From Seonamhaeicola sp. ML3 (lineage in GTDB: Bacteria; Bacteroidota; Bacteroidia; Flavobacteriales; Flavobacteriaceae): a DNA stretch of 64,000 bases. A program made the translations under genes and the position numbers. Of this stretch, positions 48,917-58,843 are shown in pieces (the first letter of the stretch is position 1; each line of letters starts with the position of its first letter). The notes under the pieces are model-generated. The model searched no databases and was not told the origin of the DNA. It saw only the letters and a list, made by a program, of their open reading frames with translations. The stretch spans positions 620,001 through 684,000 of the forward strand of contig NZ_CP096884.1 of NCBI RefSeq assembly GCF_023273855.1, written 5' to 3'.

Positions 48917-49441
48917 TTATTTTACATTCCTTCGAAGTTTTATCGTTTCTCCAGCATCGTTTTTGTATTCTACATACTTAATACCATTAATAGAATCTAA
49001 CTTTTTAACATTATCAAAATATTGATTGGCATCTTCATGTAAACCCAAATTTTCTAAAACCTCGCCGTATACAAGATTAACTTGTCTGTCTTTTGGATTT
49101 AACTCGTAGGCTTTATGAATCCATTTCTTGGCCGGCACCAAATTAGAAGTGTCTTTAAACATTTTAAATTGGTTATTTAGTATACTTGCAGCACTAAAAA
49201 AATCATAATGATATTTATTGTAATACTTAAAGTATTCTTTAGCCTTTTCTGTAAACTCTGCTTGCCTGTCTGGGCTGTCATTATTTTTTTCTAACAAAGT
49301 CCTAGCTCTATAAAACTCCATTCGGGCTTTTCGCTTTTTATCATATTCTTCTTCATAAATTTTTGAATCTATGTGCCAGCCTAAAAGTGAAAATGCCACA
49401 AATGTTAAAAATCCTATTAATATGTAATTACTTGTTTTCAT
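48917..49441 (-). CDS. Membrane-anchored TPR-like protein
   Basis: This 174-residue protein has an N-terminal hydrophobic segment (YILIGFLTFVAFSLLGW) and then helical hairpins resembling tetratricopeptide repeats (KKWIHKAYELNPKDRQVNLV and NLGLHEDANQYFDNV). No named family was recognised. It lies downstream of the GntR gene with a 92-nt gap, so it may be a separate unit. Confidence 0.6.
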   Translation of the reverse strand: MKTSNYILIGFLTFVAFSLLGWHIDSKIYEEEYDKKRKARMEFYRARTLLEKNNDSPDRQAEFTEKAKEYFKYYNKYHYDFFSAASILNNQFKMFKDTSNLVPAKKWIHKAYELNPKDRQVNLVYGEVLENLGLHEDANQYFDNVKKLDSINGIKYVEYKNDAGETIKLRRNVK

Positions 49442-49533
49442 GTGTTAATATTTATATTCTTTAAATGCTCACATGCAACACCCAAATTATCATTTTAGCT
49501 TTACGGTTAAAAGTTAAAAATGGGTGTTTCATT

Positions 49534-49899
49534 TTAATCGTTTAGTTTTAAAGCCTCAATAATCTGCTTGAAATCTTTAGTTGTTAGTTTTAACAACTTT
49601 ATTTTTTCTAAAAGCACCGGAAATTCGTTTTTAAAAAATGCATTCTTATCTCTGTCTTTTATAAGTGCTATAGCGTTGCTCGCCACAAAAAAGCCTACTC
49701 CTCTTTTGTTCTCGAAAATTTCTTCTGCTTGCAAATAGCTGTAAGTCCGCATTACTGTATTTCTATTTACTTCTAGTTCTGTAGCCAAATCACGAACCGA
49801 AGGCACCCTCTCATCGGGTTTTAGTTTGCCTTCTAAAATCTGGTTACAAATATTTTCGGCTATTTGTAAGTATATGCCCTTTGTTGCTTTAAAGTCCAT
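49534..49899 (-). CDS. GntR family regulator, YtrA type
   Basis: This 121-residue protein has a GntR winged HTH (VPSVRDLATELEVNRNTVMR, SYLQAEEIFENKRGVGFFV) and only a short C-terminal tail, as in YtrA-type regulators that control linked ABC transporters. It starts 1 nt after the permease gene. A strong Shine-Dalgarno match (AAGGAGG, minus strand, 49906-49912) lies before its ATG, which is uncommon here; it is formed by the last codons of the permease gene. Confidence 0.92.
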   Translation of the reverse strand: MDFKATKGIYLQIAENICNQILEGKLKPDERVPSVRDLATELEVNRNTVMRTYSYLQAEEIFENKRGVGFFVASNAIALIKDRDKNAFFKNEFPVLLEKIKLLKLTTKDFKQIIEALKLND

Positions 49900-49900
49900 T

Positions 49901-50716
49901 TTAAACCTCCTTTTCTTTTAACTTAAAGTAAGTAAACGGTAATAAAAACAGACAAGAAAACATTGAAATAATACTCATTGTAATTAAAGTAGTAGAATAA
50001 CCATTGTCCATCTTTCTATCGAATACTCTAACTTTAAGATAATTAACTTTTGTAGGCATTAGTATACCGTAAAAAATCAAAGTAACAACATAAGCAAATA
50101 GAAGAAGCCCTCCAAAAGCCAGTATAGTCTTGAATATGGCATATCTACCAAAGTAACTCGCTCCTGCGAACATAAATGTAGCCAAAGAAAACAAAGAACA
50201 TAGAATTGCATATCTTTCGAATATTTCTTTGTTATGGGTTATTGGATGGAGTATTGAAAAATTAGGTATCTCGGTAAACATATTGCTCTCATAAGACATT
50301 TTAAAAACGTGTGCCGCGATTTTAAAATCTATCCAAAAAAACACGAAATACAATATATTGAAGACGATAAACCTCATTAAAAACTCAACACAAAACTTCT
50401 CAAAGACCGAGGCCGGTAATGTTATAAAACTTATCGTTTCCGATTTATTTCTTAAATATGCAAAAGATGTTCCAGCCACTAAAACTGATAAAATAAGATA
50501 ATAGTTTATAAACCAATTTTGGTATAAACGAAGTTTTAATTTATAGGGAAATCTATCAGTTTTTAAAACTCTGTATCTATTATCCAAATGATAATAGCTA
50601 ACTAAAAAAAGTACAATAAACATACCTAAAGCAAATAGAATATACTTCTTCTTGTTAAGTTCAAAATCGTACTTTAACAATGCTATAAAGCGCTTTAATT
50701 GAAAATATTTTTTCAC
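49901..50716 (-). CDS. ABC transporter permease-like membrane protein
   Basis: This 271-residue protein has about six hydrophobic helices. It lies between the ATPase gene and the GntR regulator, so it is the likely membrane component of this ABC system. The family could not be named from sequence; substrate unknown. Confidence 0.75.
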   Translation of the reverse strand: MKKYFQLKRFIALLKYDFELNKKKYILFALGMFIVLFLVSYYHLDNRYRVLKTDRFPYKLKLRLYQNWFINYYLILSVLVAGTSFAYLRNKSETISFITLPASVFEKFCVEFLMRFIVFNILYFVFFWIDFKIAAHVFKMSYESNMFTEIPNFSILHPITHNKEIFERYAILCSLFSLATFMFAGASYFGRYAIFKTILAFGGLLLFAYVVTLIFYGILMPTKVNYLKVRVFDRKMDNGYSTTLITMSIISMFSCLFLLPFTYFKLKEKEV

Positions 50717-50726
50717 GTTTTTTAAT

Positions 50727-51545
50727 TTATAGTTTAATTTCTGCGTTGTTCAATACGGCCTTAAAAAGCAGCTCTATATCAATTTCGGTTTCCTCTTCGT
50801 TGATTACTGGAAGAATGGCATCATAGCCACCTACACTTTTTTCTGAGTATAAAACTGTTTTATCCTCTAACGAGACCACTCTTTTAAATTGTAATTTTTC
50901 AAGAATAGTTATCATATCCTCTTCGAAAACAATATTACCGTTATCGATAATAACAATCTTATCAATAACGGCTTCTATATCTTTAACTTGATGTGTAGAG
51001 ATTAAAACCAATTGGTCGTCTCCAACAGCATTGACCAAAACTTTACGAAATACACTTTTAGAATGTATATCTAAACCATTGGTAGGTTCGTCTAACAATA
51101 GTAGCTTACAATTTGTTGCCAGGGCGAAAGCTATTGTAAACTTCTTTTGTTGGCCATGGGACAGTTTTTGTAATTTGTGAGATGGCTTTAACTCAAAATC
51201 CGATAGAATTTGATTCATTTTTTCATGATCAAAATTCTTATAAAACGTACTGTATACTTTAACGTAAGATGCAATGCTTAAAGCGGGATAAAATGGTGCC
51301 TCTGTCACCAAAAAAATATCACTTAAGAAATTAGGGTTTCTATTGGAGGGTTTAAAACCATTTACTTCTACCCCATTACTTTTAACATGGACCAACCCAG
51401 AAATAATTTTAAACAGCGTAGACTTTCCTGCTCCATTCTTACCCAATAGGCCTACGATATTCCCTGTATCCTGTTTAAAATTCAAATCTTTAAACAGCGT
51501 TTCTTTCTTAGAATAATTATAAGAAAGGTTTTCAATTGAAATCAT
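50727..51545 (-). CDS. ABC transporter ATP-binding protein
   Basis: This 272-residue protein has Walker A GLLGKNGAGKST, the signature motif LSHGQQKKF, Walker B LLLLDEPTNGLD and the H-loop STHQ. It is the first gene of the operon with the permease-like and GntR genes. GntR/YtrA-linked ABC systems often respond to antimicrobials, but this is only by analogy. Confidence 0.94.
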   Translation of the reverse strand: MISIENLSYNYSKKETLFKDLNFKQDTGNIVGLLGKNGAGKSTLFKIISGLVHVKSNGVEVNGFKPSNRNPNFLSDIFLVTEAPFYPALSIASYVKVYSTFYKNFDHEKMNQILSDFELKPSHKLQKLSHGQQKKFTIAFALATNCKLLLLDEPTNGLDIHSKSVFRKVLVNAVGDDQLVLISTHQVKDIEAVIDKIVIIDNGNIVFEEDMITILEKLQFKRVVSLEDKTVLYSEKSVGGYDAILPVINEEETEIDIELLFKAVLNNAEIKL

Positions 51546-51666
51546 ATCTAATGTATTAGTGTACTATTTAAGTATGACACAAATATACATTTATAATCTT
51601 TGTAGGCAAAAGATTATTTAAAAAAGTTGTTTTGAATACCAGAAATCAATCATATGGTTTATTGTC

Positions 51667-51687
51667 AACCTGAACTTGTTTCAGGTT
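51667..51687. repeat. REP-like hairpin
   Basis: AACCTGAA and TTCAGGTT pair around a 5-nt loop, in a word (GTCAACCTGAACTTGTTTCAGG) of the type dispersed between flavobacterial genes. It lies in the 240-nt gap between the ABC ATPase gene and der. Confidence 0.65.
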
Positions 51688-51788
51688 CTCAACATAAAAC
51701 ATCAAATATTTACAGGTGTTATGAGATAGTGAATCGAGTTCAGCATGGCAAAATAACATTATGACTCAAAAAGGTCAATTAGTGAAAG

Positions 51789-53093
51789 TTACTTTTTACG
51801 CATATAAACGCTAATAGGCACGCCTGTAAAACCAAAGTTATCGCGAAGTTTGTTCTCCAAAAAACGTTTGTATGGATCCTTTACATACTGTGGCAAGTTA
51901 CAAAAAAAAGCAAATTGCGGTTGCGGCGTAGGCAACTGCATAACATACTTAATCTTTACAAATTTGCCTTTATATGCTGGGGGTGGATAATGCTCTATAA
52001 TTGGCAAAAACACATCGTTAAGCTCGCTGGTTTTAATACGTTTGCTTCTATTCTTATAGACCTCAACGGCTGTTTCTATGGCTTTGTAAATACGCTGTTT
52101 GGTCAATGCCGAAATAAAAACAATTGGCACATCTATAAAAGGCTCCATTTGTTTACGAATTGCTTTTTCGTATTCTTTAACAGATTTATGGTCTTTCTCC
52201 ACTAAATCCCATTTATTGACAAGAACAACAATCCCTTTTCTATTTCTTTCAGCTAGCCAAAAAATATTTTGCACTTGTCCGTCGAAACCTCGATTAGCAT
52301 CTAAGACCAAAAGGCACACATCGGCGTGTTCAATCGCTCTAATACTTCGCATTACGGAGTAAAACTCTAAATCTTCTTTTACTTTGGATTTTCTTCTTAT
52401 TCCTGCTGTATCGACCAAGTTAAACTCAAAACCAAAACGATTGTATTTCGTATCGATAGCATCTCGTGTTGTTCCAGCTATATCGGTAACAATGTACCTA
52501 TCCTCACCTATTAAAGCATTAATAAACGAAGACTTCCCGGCATTAGGTCGGCCTACAACAGCAAAACGAGGCAAGTCTTCTACTTCTACCTCTTCCTTTT
52601 CTGGTAAGGCTTCTACAAGAGCATCCAACAACTCTCCCGTTCCACTTCCGTTTATACTAGCTACCGTATAATATTCACCTAAACCTAATGAATAGAATTC
52701 TACAGCATCTTCAGCACGTTTGGAATTATCTACCTTGTTGACCGCCAAAAACACAGGTTTATTTACTTTTCTAAGTAAACTGGCAACATCTTCATCCATA
52801 CCTGTAACCCCTGATTCTACATCAACCATAAAAATTATGGCATCGGCCTCGTCTATGGCTAACTCTACTTGTTTATCGATTTCGGTTTCAAAAATATCAT
52901 CGCTACCAACAACATAACCTCCCGTATCAATTAACGAAAACTCTTTACCGTTCCAGTCACTTTTTCCATAATGACGATCTCTAGTAACCCCACTAACAGA
53001 ATCAACAATGGCTTCACGCCTCTGAATAAGACGATTAAAAAACGTTGATTTCCCAACATTAGGCCTTCCAACTATAGCTACTATATTACTCAT
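51789..53093 (-). CDS. der: Ribosome biogenesis GTPase Der
   Basis: This 434-residue protein has two GTPase domains in tandem (G1 motifs GRPNVGKS near residue 9 and GRPNAGKS near 181) and a C-terminal KH-like domain. Der helps 50S assembly. A consensus -7 box (TACTTTTG, minus strand, 53132-53139) lies upstream; the in-frame TTG at 53117 was rejected in favour of the ATG at 53093, which gives the usual [12 protein letters not shown] start. Confidence 0.97.
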   Translation of the reverse strand: MSNIVAIVGRPNVGKSTFFNRLIQRREAIVDSVSGVTRDRHYGKSDWNGKEFSLIDTGGYVVGSDDIFETEIDKQVELAIDEADAIIFMVDVESGVTGMDEDVASLLRKVNKPVFLAVNKVDNSKRAEDAVEFYSLGLGEYYTVASINGSGTGELLDALVEALPEKEEVEVEDLPRFAVVGRPNAGKSSFINALIGEDRYIVTDIAGTTRDAIDTKYNRFGFEFNLVDTAGIRRKSKVKEDLEFYSVMRSIRAIEHADVCLLVLDANRGFDGQVQNIFWLAERNRKGIVVLVNKWDLVEKDHKSVKEYEKAIRKQMEPFIDVPIVFISALTKQRIYKAIETAVEVYKNRSKRIKTSELNDVFLPIIEHYPPPAYKGKFVKIKYVMQLPTPQPQFAFFCNLPQYVKDPYKRFLENKLRDNFGFTGVPISVYMRKK

Positions 53094-53211
53094 ATCACTT
53101 AAAGGTTTCGTTTTCAATTTGAAACATTTTGCAAAAGTATAAAATATACTATCATAAGCACCCCTTTTTGGGAACTATTAAACGACTGAAAATTTTCAGT
53201 TCAAAATTCTA

Positions 53212-53790
53212 ATGCACAAATTGGATTTAAATAAAAAACTGTACATTGAAGTTCAGAAAAACATCAACCAAATGCCAGGTGCCAACGACATTGTTTTAAG
53301 ACCCAGATTTAAAAAAGAACTCAATAAAAACAACGAGGTTCTACTCAAGGCTTTTGAAGATTCTAAAACAGAACAATCTGACTTTATCGTAACGCGCATA
53401 GACAACCATGTTTTTATTAAATTCCCTAAAAAAGAACAACAATTCTGGACACCCCAGCTACATTTAGAAATTGATGAAGTAGATGAAAAAACGAGTATCC
53501 TTCATGGTTTATTTGGTCCCAACCCCACTGTTTGGACAATGTTTATGTTTCTACACTTTATAGTCGCTTGTCTTTTTATAGGTTTTGGTATTTGGGCTTA
53601 TACCAATTGGAAACTAGGAGAAGATTTTATCATTCAGATTAGTATTATGGTTTTAATGGTAATTATCTGGTTTACACTTTATTTTGCTGGAAGTATAGGT
53701 AAATCTTCTAGTAAAAATGAAATGCACAAGCTCAACGATTTCATGAATGGCGTATTAGAAAAAACTGGAATAGACCTAACTCAAAAATAG
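53212..53790 (+). CDS. Conserved flavobacterial membrane protein between der and era
   Basis: This 192-residue protein has an N-terminal soluble part (about 1-95) and two membrane helices (about 110-130 and 143-160) with WTMFMFLHFIVACLFIGFG. It has no GTPase motif despite its position between two GTPase genes. The family has no assigned function to my knowledge. Confidence 0.75.
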   Translation: MHKLDLNKKLYIEVQKNINQMPGANDIVLRPRFKKELNKNNEVLLKAFEDSKTEQSDFIVTRIDNHVFIKFPKKEQQFWTPQLHLEIDEVDEKTSILHGLFGPNPTVWTMFMFLHFIVACLFIGFGIWAYTNWKLGEDFIIQISIMVLMVIIWFTLYFAGSIGKSSSKNEMHKLNDFMNGVLEKTGIDLTQK

Positions 53791-54005
53791 GGTTATTTCA
53801 ACTTACAGTTTTGAGTGTGCCTTCTAGGTTTCTCAAAACTAAGTTTCACTAAAAAAAGGAAAAAGTCTCAATTTAGGGCATAATCAAGACTTTTATTAAC
53901 TAAACTAACTAACTCAAATATTTAACAAATTTGATATAGCAAATGTATTCTAGTTATGTAAAGTAATGGTTACGAGAAGATAAAGAAACCGTTTTGATTT
54001 CAATT

Positions 54006-54890
54006 TTACTTTTGATTATAACCGAAACGCCTTAATTGGTTTTGATTACTTCGCCAATTCTTATTGACCTTTACGTAAATTTCTAAATGGATTTGTTTTC
54101 CGAAGAATTTCTCCAAATCCTTTCTAGCCTCGGTCCCAACGCGCTTTAAAGCACTTCCTTTATGCCCAATAATAATTCCTTTTTGGGTTTCGCGTTCCAC
54201 CATAATCACCGAACGTATACGGATAATCTTTTCCTCTTCGTGAAATTCTTCCGTTTCAACCTCAACGGCATAAGGGATTTCTTTTTTGTAATGTAGAAGT
54301 ATTTTCTCCCTTATACTCTCATTTATAAAAAACCGTTCTGGTTTATCGGTTAATTGGTCCTTTGGATAGAATGGCGGAGACTGCGGTAACAATTCTATAA
54401 TTCTATTAAACACCTCTTTTACATTAAACCCCTGTAAAGCAGAAATTGGATAAATCTCGGCGTTAGGTACTTTCTCGGCCCAAAGCTGAACTTGTTCTTC
54501 CAATTGTTCTTGGTTAGATGTATCAATCTTATTTAGCAATAATAAAACCGGTATTTTAGAGTTGGTTATCTTGTTGAAAAACGCTTCGTCTTTAAGTGCT
54601 TTTTCACCAATTTCAACAATATAAATAAGCACATCGGCATCTTCGAAAGCAGACTTAACAAAATCCATCATAGATTGCTGGAGCTCGTATGCGGGTTTTA
54701 TAATTCCTGGTGTATCACTAAACAGCACCTGAAAATCATCGCCGTTTACAATGCCTAAAATACGGTGCCTTGTAGTTTGCGCCTTAGACGTTATAATGGA
54801 TAACTTCTCCCCAACGAAAGCATTCATTAGAGTAGACTTACCCACGTTTGGGTTACCAATAATATTTACAAAGCCTGCTTTATGTCCCAT
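54006..54890 (-). CDS. era: GTPase Era
   Basis: This 294-residue protein has a GTPase domain with G1 GNPNVGKS (12-19), SDTPG and NKID, and a C-terminal KH domain with GHKGSALKRVG. Era binds 16S rRNA and helps 30S assembly. A consensus -7 box (TAACTTTG, minus strand, 54913-54920) lies 23 nt before the start. Confidence 0.97.
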   Translation of the reverse strand: MGHKAGFVNIIGNPNVGKSTLMNAFVGEKLSIITSKAQTTRHRILGIVNGDDFQVLFSDTPGIIKPAYELQQSMMDFVKSAFEDADVLIYIVEIGEKALKDEAFFNKITNSKIPVLLLLNKIDTSNQEQLEEQVQLWAEKVPNAEIYPISALQGFNVKEVFNRIIELLPQSPPFYPKDQLTDKPERFFINESIREKILLHYKKEIPYAVEVETEEFHEEEKIIRIRSVIMVERETQKGIIIGHKGSALKRVGTEARKDLEKFFGKQIHLEIYVKVNKNWRSNQNQLRRFGYNQK

Positions 54891-54957
54891 TATTCTATTA
54901 AATTCTTCTGTGCAAAGTTACAACCTTGATTGGTTTCTGAAACTAATTTTACTAAAC

Positions 54958-54991
54958 AAAAAAAGCAGGAAGACATCTTCCTGCTTTTTTT
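54958..54991. terminator. Hairpin with A/T tracts between era and the FKBP gene
   Basis: AAAAAAAGCAGGAAG and CTTCCTGCTTTTTTT pair perfectly around ACAT. It ends the FKBP gene (minus strand); era lies downstream of it in the same direction. Confidence 0.9.
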
Positions 54992-55009
54992 GTATGTTTT
55001 AGATATTAG

Positions 55010-55738
55010 TTACTTAACTATTTCTAATAATTCTACTTCGAACACTAAAGGTGTAAAAGGCCCTATTTTTTGACCTGAGCCTCTGTACCCATAAGCCAGC
55101 TCTTGTGGTATGAAGAATTTGTACTTAGAACCAACAGACATTAATTGTAGCCCTTCAACCCAACCAGGAATCACTTGAGTAACACCAAAAGTAGCAGGTT
55201 CATCTCTTTCTACAGAACTATCAAAAACTGTCCCGTCGAACAAAGTACCATGATAATGTACCTTAACTCTATCACTAGCAGTTGGCTTATCGCCTTCACC
55301 TTCCTTCATTACAATATATTGCAAACCACTCTCGGTAGTTTGTACTCCTTCTTTAGAAATATTGTCTGCCATTAATTGTTCTCCGGCAGCCTTTTCTTTA
55401 GCATACTGTTCTTCAGCTTTCTTTTTAGCCTCAGCTTGTTGCTTCTCCATTTCTTCTTCTTGTCTCTTTCTCATGTAATTCTGGATTACAAACTGTACTT
55501 CAGATGGGTCTATTTTTAAATCAACAGAATCGATAGCACTCTTATACCCTTGATAAAATAAATCGATATCGAATTCTTTACCAAACGTAGACTGTAAACC
55601 TCTTGCTGCATCAACACCAATAGCATAACTTACCGAGTCTATTCCTGTTTCTAAAGACTTACTTTGAGCACCATTTTTGTTACACGATACCACCATAACA
55701 ACAGCGGCAACAACACTTAAAATTTTTCCTATTTTCAT
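55010..55738 (-). CDS. FKBP-type peptidyl-prolyl isomerase lipoprotein
   Basis: This 242-residue protein has a lipobox (MVVSCNK, Cys19), an N-terminal helical dimerisation region (about 25-125, with a Lys/Glu/Ala-rich helix) and a C-terminal FKBP domain ([38 protein letters not shown]). The architecture is that of FkpA/Mip. It folds exported proteins in the periplasm. Confidence 0.95.
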   Translation of the reverse strand: MKIGKILSVVAAVVMVVSCNKNGAQSKSLETGIDSVSYAIGVDAARGLQSTFGKEFDIDLFYQGYKSAIDSVDLKIDPSEVQFVIQNYMRKRQEEEMEKQQAEAKKKAEEQYAKEKAAGEQLMADNISKEGVQTTESGLQYIVMKEGEGDKPTASDRVKVHYHGTLFDGTVFDSSVERDEPATFGVTQVIPGWVEGLQLMSVGSKYKFFIPQELAYGYRGSGQKIGPFTPLVFEVELLEIVK

Positions 55739-55798
55739 TTTAATCTTATTAATTGTTTAATGTGTTGCGAATTAACGAATTTCTAATCAGAATAAAAA

Positions 55799-55827
55799 AA
55801 AGAGCCGCAATTAAATTGCAGCTCTTT
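55799..55827 (-). terminator. Terminator of the kdgK-eda operon
   Basis: On the minus strand AAAGAGCTGCAAT pairs with ATTGCGGCTCTTT (one mismatch) and is followed by a T-rich tract. It lies 24 nt after the eda stop. Confidence 0.8.
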
Positions 55828-55850
55828 AACACTAATGATCTTTACTTTAT

Positions 55851-56516
55851 TTACCTAACGGCCTTTACTATGGCTAACGCATTTCTAACGTCTTGCTCTA
55901 GCTTAGCATAATCCTTATTGGCAATGATATCTTTAGAGATTAATTTAGACCCCATACCAACACAAGTAACACCTGCATCGAACCAACCTTTTAGGTTTTC
56001 TTCGGTTGGTGAAACACCTCCTGTTGGCATGATGCTCGTCCATGGTTGTGGCCCCTTAATTCCTTTTACAAATTGTGGCCCATAAATATCACCAGGGAAT
56101 AGCTTTACTATTTCGCAACCTAATTCCTCAGCTCTGGTAATTTCAGTTAACGTACCACATCCTGGAGACCAAAGTACTTTTTTTCGGTTACATGCAATTG
56201 CAATATCTTCTCTTAATACAGGAGTTACTACAAAGTTAGCTCCTAAAGACATATACAATGAAGCCTGTCCCGCATCTGTTACAGAACCAACGCCCATGAT
56301 CATTCCTGGTAATTCTGCTACAGCATATTTAGTTAATTCACCAAAAACTTCGTGAGCAAAATCGCCACGAGCAGTAAATTCCATTAAACGCGCACCACCA
56401 TCGTAGCAAGCCTTTAATACCTTCTTACTTAATTCTATATCGTTGTTAAAAAACAAAGGAATCATCCCTGTTTCTTTCATTGCCTGTGCAACTTCTAATC
56501 TTGAAAACTGTGCCAT
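55851..56516 (-). CDS. eda: KDPG/KHG aldolase
   Basis: This 221-residue enzyme cleaves 2-keto-3-deoxy-6-phosphogluconate to pyruvate and glyceraldehyde 3-phosphate. E46 (RLMEFTARG) and Schiff-base K138 (IVKLFPGDIYGP) are in place. It lies 87 nt downstream of kdgK in the same operon and completes the conversion of KDG. Confidence 0.95.
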   Translation of the reverse strand: MAQFSRLEVAQAMKETGMIPLFFNNDIELSKKVLKACYDGGARLMEFTARGDFAHEVFGELTKYAVAELPGMIMGVGSVTDAGQASLYMSLGANFVVTPVLREDIAIACNRKKVLWSPGCGTLTEITRAEELGCEIVKLFPGDIYGPQFVKGIKGPQPWTSIMPTGGVSPTEENLKGWFDAGVTCVGMGSKLISKDIIANKDYAKLEQDVRNALAIVKAVR

Positions 56517-56603
56517 TTTTTTTAATGTTTAATTGTTGATTTGTGTACTTGTTGAACTGCTAAACCGAATAAACGATTCAACAGATAAACAATTAAACAC
56601 TTT

Positions 56604-57650
56604 TTATCTAGCTACACGTCCAGAGGCATCACCTCCCATTAGTTTTTCAACTTCATCAACCGTTACCAAGTTGGCATCACCTTTAACAGTGTGTTTTAAA
56701 CATGAAGCAGCTACAGCAAAATCTAGTGCGTTTTGGTCGTCTTCTGGGTACTTTAACAAACCATAGATTAAACCTCCCATGAACGAATCACCACCACCAA
56801 CTCTATCAACGATATCGGTAATTTGGTATTGACGGGTTTGATACATAGTTTCGCCATCGTATAACACGCCTGCCCAAGTATTATGAGAAGCAGAGATTGA
56901 ACCTCTTAAGGTAGTTATTACCTTTTTAGCTCTTGGGAATTTTTTCAACATTTGATCACATACAGATAAAAATGCTTCAGCCTTAACATCATGACCATGT
57001 TTATGTACATCTAAACCTTCTGGATGAATACCAAAATGTTTTTCAGCATCTTCCTCATTTCCTAAGATAATATCACAGTACGAAGTTAATTCAGTCATTA
57101 CTTTTTCTCTATGAGCTGTATCACAATAACTCCAAAGTTTTTGACGGTAATTTAAATCTGTAGATATTGTTAAACCTAATTTGCTAGCTGCTTTTACAGC
57201 TTCTAAACAAACATCAGCAGAGCTTTGAGAAATCGCAGGAGTAATCCCTGTCCAGTGGAACCAATCTGCTCCATCGAATACTTCTTCCCAATTAACCATC
57301 CCAGATTGGATTTCAGCCATAGCTGAATTGGCTCTGTCGTAAACCACTTTACTTCCTCTAGACACAGCTCCTGTCTCTAAGAAATAGATTCCTAAACGAT
57401 CTCCACCCCAAACAATCTTATCTACACCAACACCTCTTTTACGCATTTCCATCATGGCACATTCGCCAATGTCGTTCTTTGGTAAGCGCGTTACAAAATC
57501 TACATCTACACCGTAATTTGCTAACGAAACTGCTACGTTAGACTCTCCACCACCATAAACAACATCAAAATTGTTGGCCTGTGAAAATCTTAAAAATCCT
57601 TGTGGAGACAATCTTAACATAATCTCTCCAAATGTGACTACTTTACCCAT
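56604..57650 (-). CDS. kdgK: 2-keto-3-deoxygluconate kinase (PfkB family)
   Basis: This 348-residue kinase has the N-terminal GEIMLRLSP and YGGGESNVAVSLANYG, and the C-terminal PfkB signature DIVDRVGGGDSFMGG with catalytic Asp. Together with eda it converts KDG to central metabolites, the last steps of alginate/pectin/ulvan breakdown. It is divergent from the LacI regulator, with operators between them. Confidence 0.92.
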   Translation of the reverse strand: MGKVVTFGEIMLRLSPQGFLRFSQANNFDVVYGGGESNVAVSLANYGVDVDFVTRLPKNDIGECAMMEMRKRGVGVDKIVWGGDRLGIYFLETGAVSRGSKVVYDRANSAMAEIQSGMVNWEEVFDGADWFHWTGITPAISQSSADVCLEAVKAASKLGLTISTDLNYRQKLWSYCDTAHREKVMTELTSYCDIILGNEEDAEKHFGIHPEGLDVHKHGHDVKAEAFLSVCDQMLKKFPRAKKVITTLRGSISASHNTWAGVLYDGETMYQTRQYQITDIVDRVGGGDSFMGGLIYGLLKYPEDDQNALDFAVAASCLKHTVKGDANLVTVDEVEKLMGGDASGRVAR

Positions 57651-57685
57651 TTTTTTAATTCTTATATTTAATATTAATTAGTTTT

Positions 57686-57801
57686 GCTTAAACGTTTAAC
57701 CATTTTGCAAAAAATAAATCAAAACCCTTTTTATTAGACCAAGATGTTTTGATTTTTTCTATTAAAGCAATATATTTGCTTAAACGTTTAAGCAAATATA
57801 T
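57686..57801. promoter_or_regulatory. Divergent control region with two LacI-type operators
   Basis: Operator 1 has the 12-bp palindrome TTAAACGTTTAA at 57688-57699. Operator 2 shares its core and is the centre of a perfect 32-bp palindrome at 57770-57801 (core GCTTAAACGTTTAAGC at 57778-57793). A -7 box TATATTTG (57771-57778) overlaps its left arm and, by symmetry, one lies on the minus strand in the right arm. Both kdgK-eda and the regulator are likely repressed here. Confidence 0.8.
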
Positions 57802-57808
57802 AACAAAA

Positions 57809-58843
57809 TTGGGTAATAAAAAAAAAGCGACCATAAAAGATATTGCAAACGTGCTAAACATTTCTCCTGCTGCCGTTTCTAAAGCCCTTCATGATGACTC
57901 CCGTATAAGCGAGAAAACAAAAAAAGCTGTTAGGCAAGTTGCCAAAAACTTAAATTATCAACCCAATCACCTAGCAAGTGCTCTAAGAAAAGGAAAGAGC
58001 AACTTAGTTGGTGTTGTTGTTCCAAAAACTAATAGCAATTTCTTTTCATCGGTTATTCATAATATTGAAGAAGTTCTAAACAAGGAAGGTTACAACATAA
58101 TCATTACTCAGTCTAACGAATCTTATAAAAAGGAATGTGATAATATCGACGCGCTTTTATTTACTCAAGTTGATGGTATCATTGCTTCCATGGCCAACGA
58201 AACGGTTGAACTAGACTACTATGAAAAAATAAAATCTAAAGGCATTCCCTTAATATTATTTGATCGTGGTGAAAACGACCTTAATGTAGATTATATTGGT
58301 ATAAACGACTACGAGAGTAGCCACAAAATTGTAGAGCACCTGATAAACCAGGGATGCAAAAGAATTGCACACATTGGAGGTTTTAAGCGTACAAGAATTT
58401 ACAATAACCGTATTAGGGGTTATATGGATGCTTTAAAAAAATATGATTTGCCATTAGATGATGAGTTACTAATTGAAAGTAATCTATCTACAGAAGACGG
58501 TAGGTTAAGAATGCAAGAACTTATAAATCTAAAAAATAGGCCAGATGCTGTTTATGTTGCTGGAGATTATGCCGCTTTAGGTGCGCTACAAGTACTTAAA
58601 GAAAATAATATTAACGTTCCTGGTGATATTGCACTAGTTGGTTTTGGCGACGAACCTTTTACAGCTATGGTCACGCCTCCTATTTCCAGTATAAATCAGC
58701 ATAGCAAACAGATTGGTAGACTTGCAGCTTTAAAGTTCTTAGAATATGTAGAGCAAGACTCTTTTAAACAATCTCTTAACAAACAAATTTTGGATGCCAA
58801 ATTAGTAGTTAGGGCATCGTCAAATAAAAACCCCACAACTTAA
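57809..58843 (+). CDS. LacI family transcriptional regulator (KDG pathway)
   Basis: This 344-residue protein has an N-terminal HTH (ATIKDIANVLNISPAAVSKA) and a periplasmic-binding-protein-like effector domain (from about 65; NLVGVVVPKTNSNFFSSV). There is no in-frame ATG before the HTH; the frame opens further up, but the upstream TTG codons lie in the -7 box or before the transcript start, so the TTG at 57809-57811 was chosen. The effector is probably KDG or KDPG by position. Confidence 0.9.
   Translation: MGNKKKATIKDIANVLNISPAAVSKALHDDSRISEKTKKAVRQVAKNLNYQPNHLASALRKGKSNLVGVVVPKTNSNFFSSVIHNIEEVLNKEGYNIIITQSNESYKKECDNIDALLFTQVDGIIASMANETVELDYYEKIKSKGIPLILFDRGENDLNVDYIGINDYESSHKIVEHLINQGCKRIAHIGGFKRTRIYNNRIRGYMDALKKYDLPLDDELLIESNLSTEDGRLRMQELINLKNRPDAVYVAGDYAALGALQVLKENNINVPGDIALVGFGDEPFTAMVTPPISSINQHSKQIGRLAALKFLEYVEQDSFKQSLNKQILDAKLVVRASSNKNPTT

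Noticed and set aside
53212-53790. GTP-binding protein between der and era
   Set aside because: No G1, G3 or G4 motif; it is a membrane protein.
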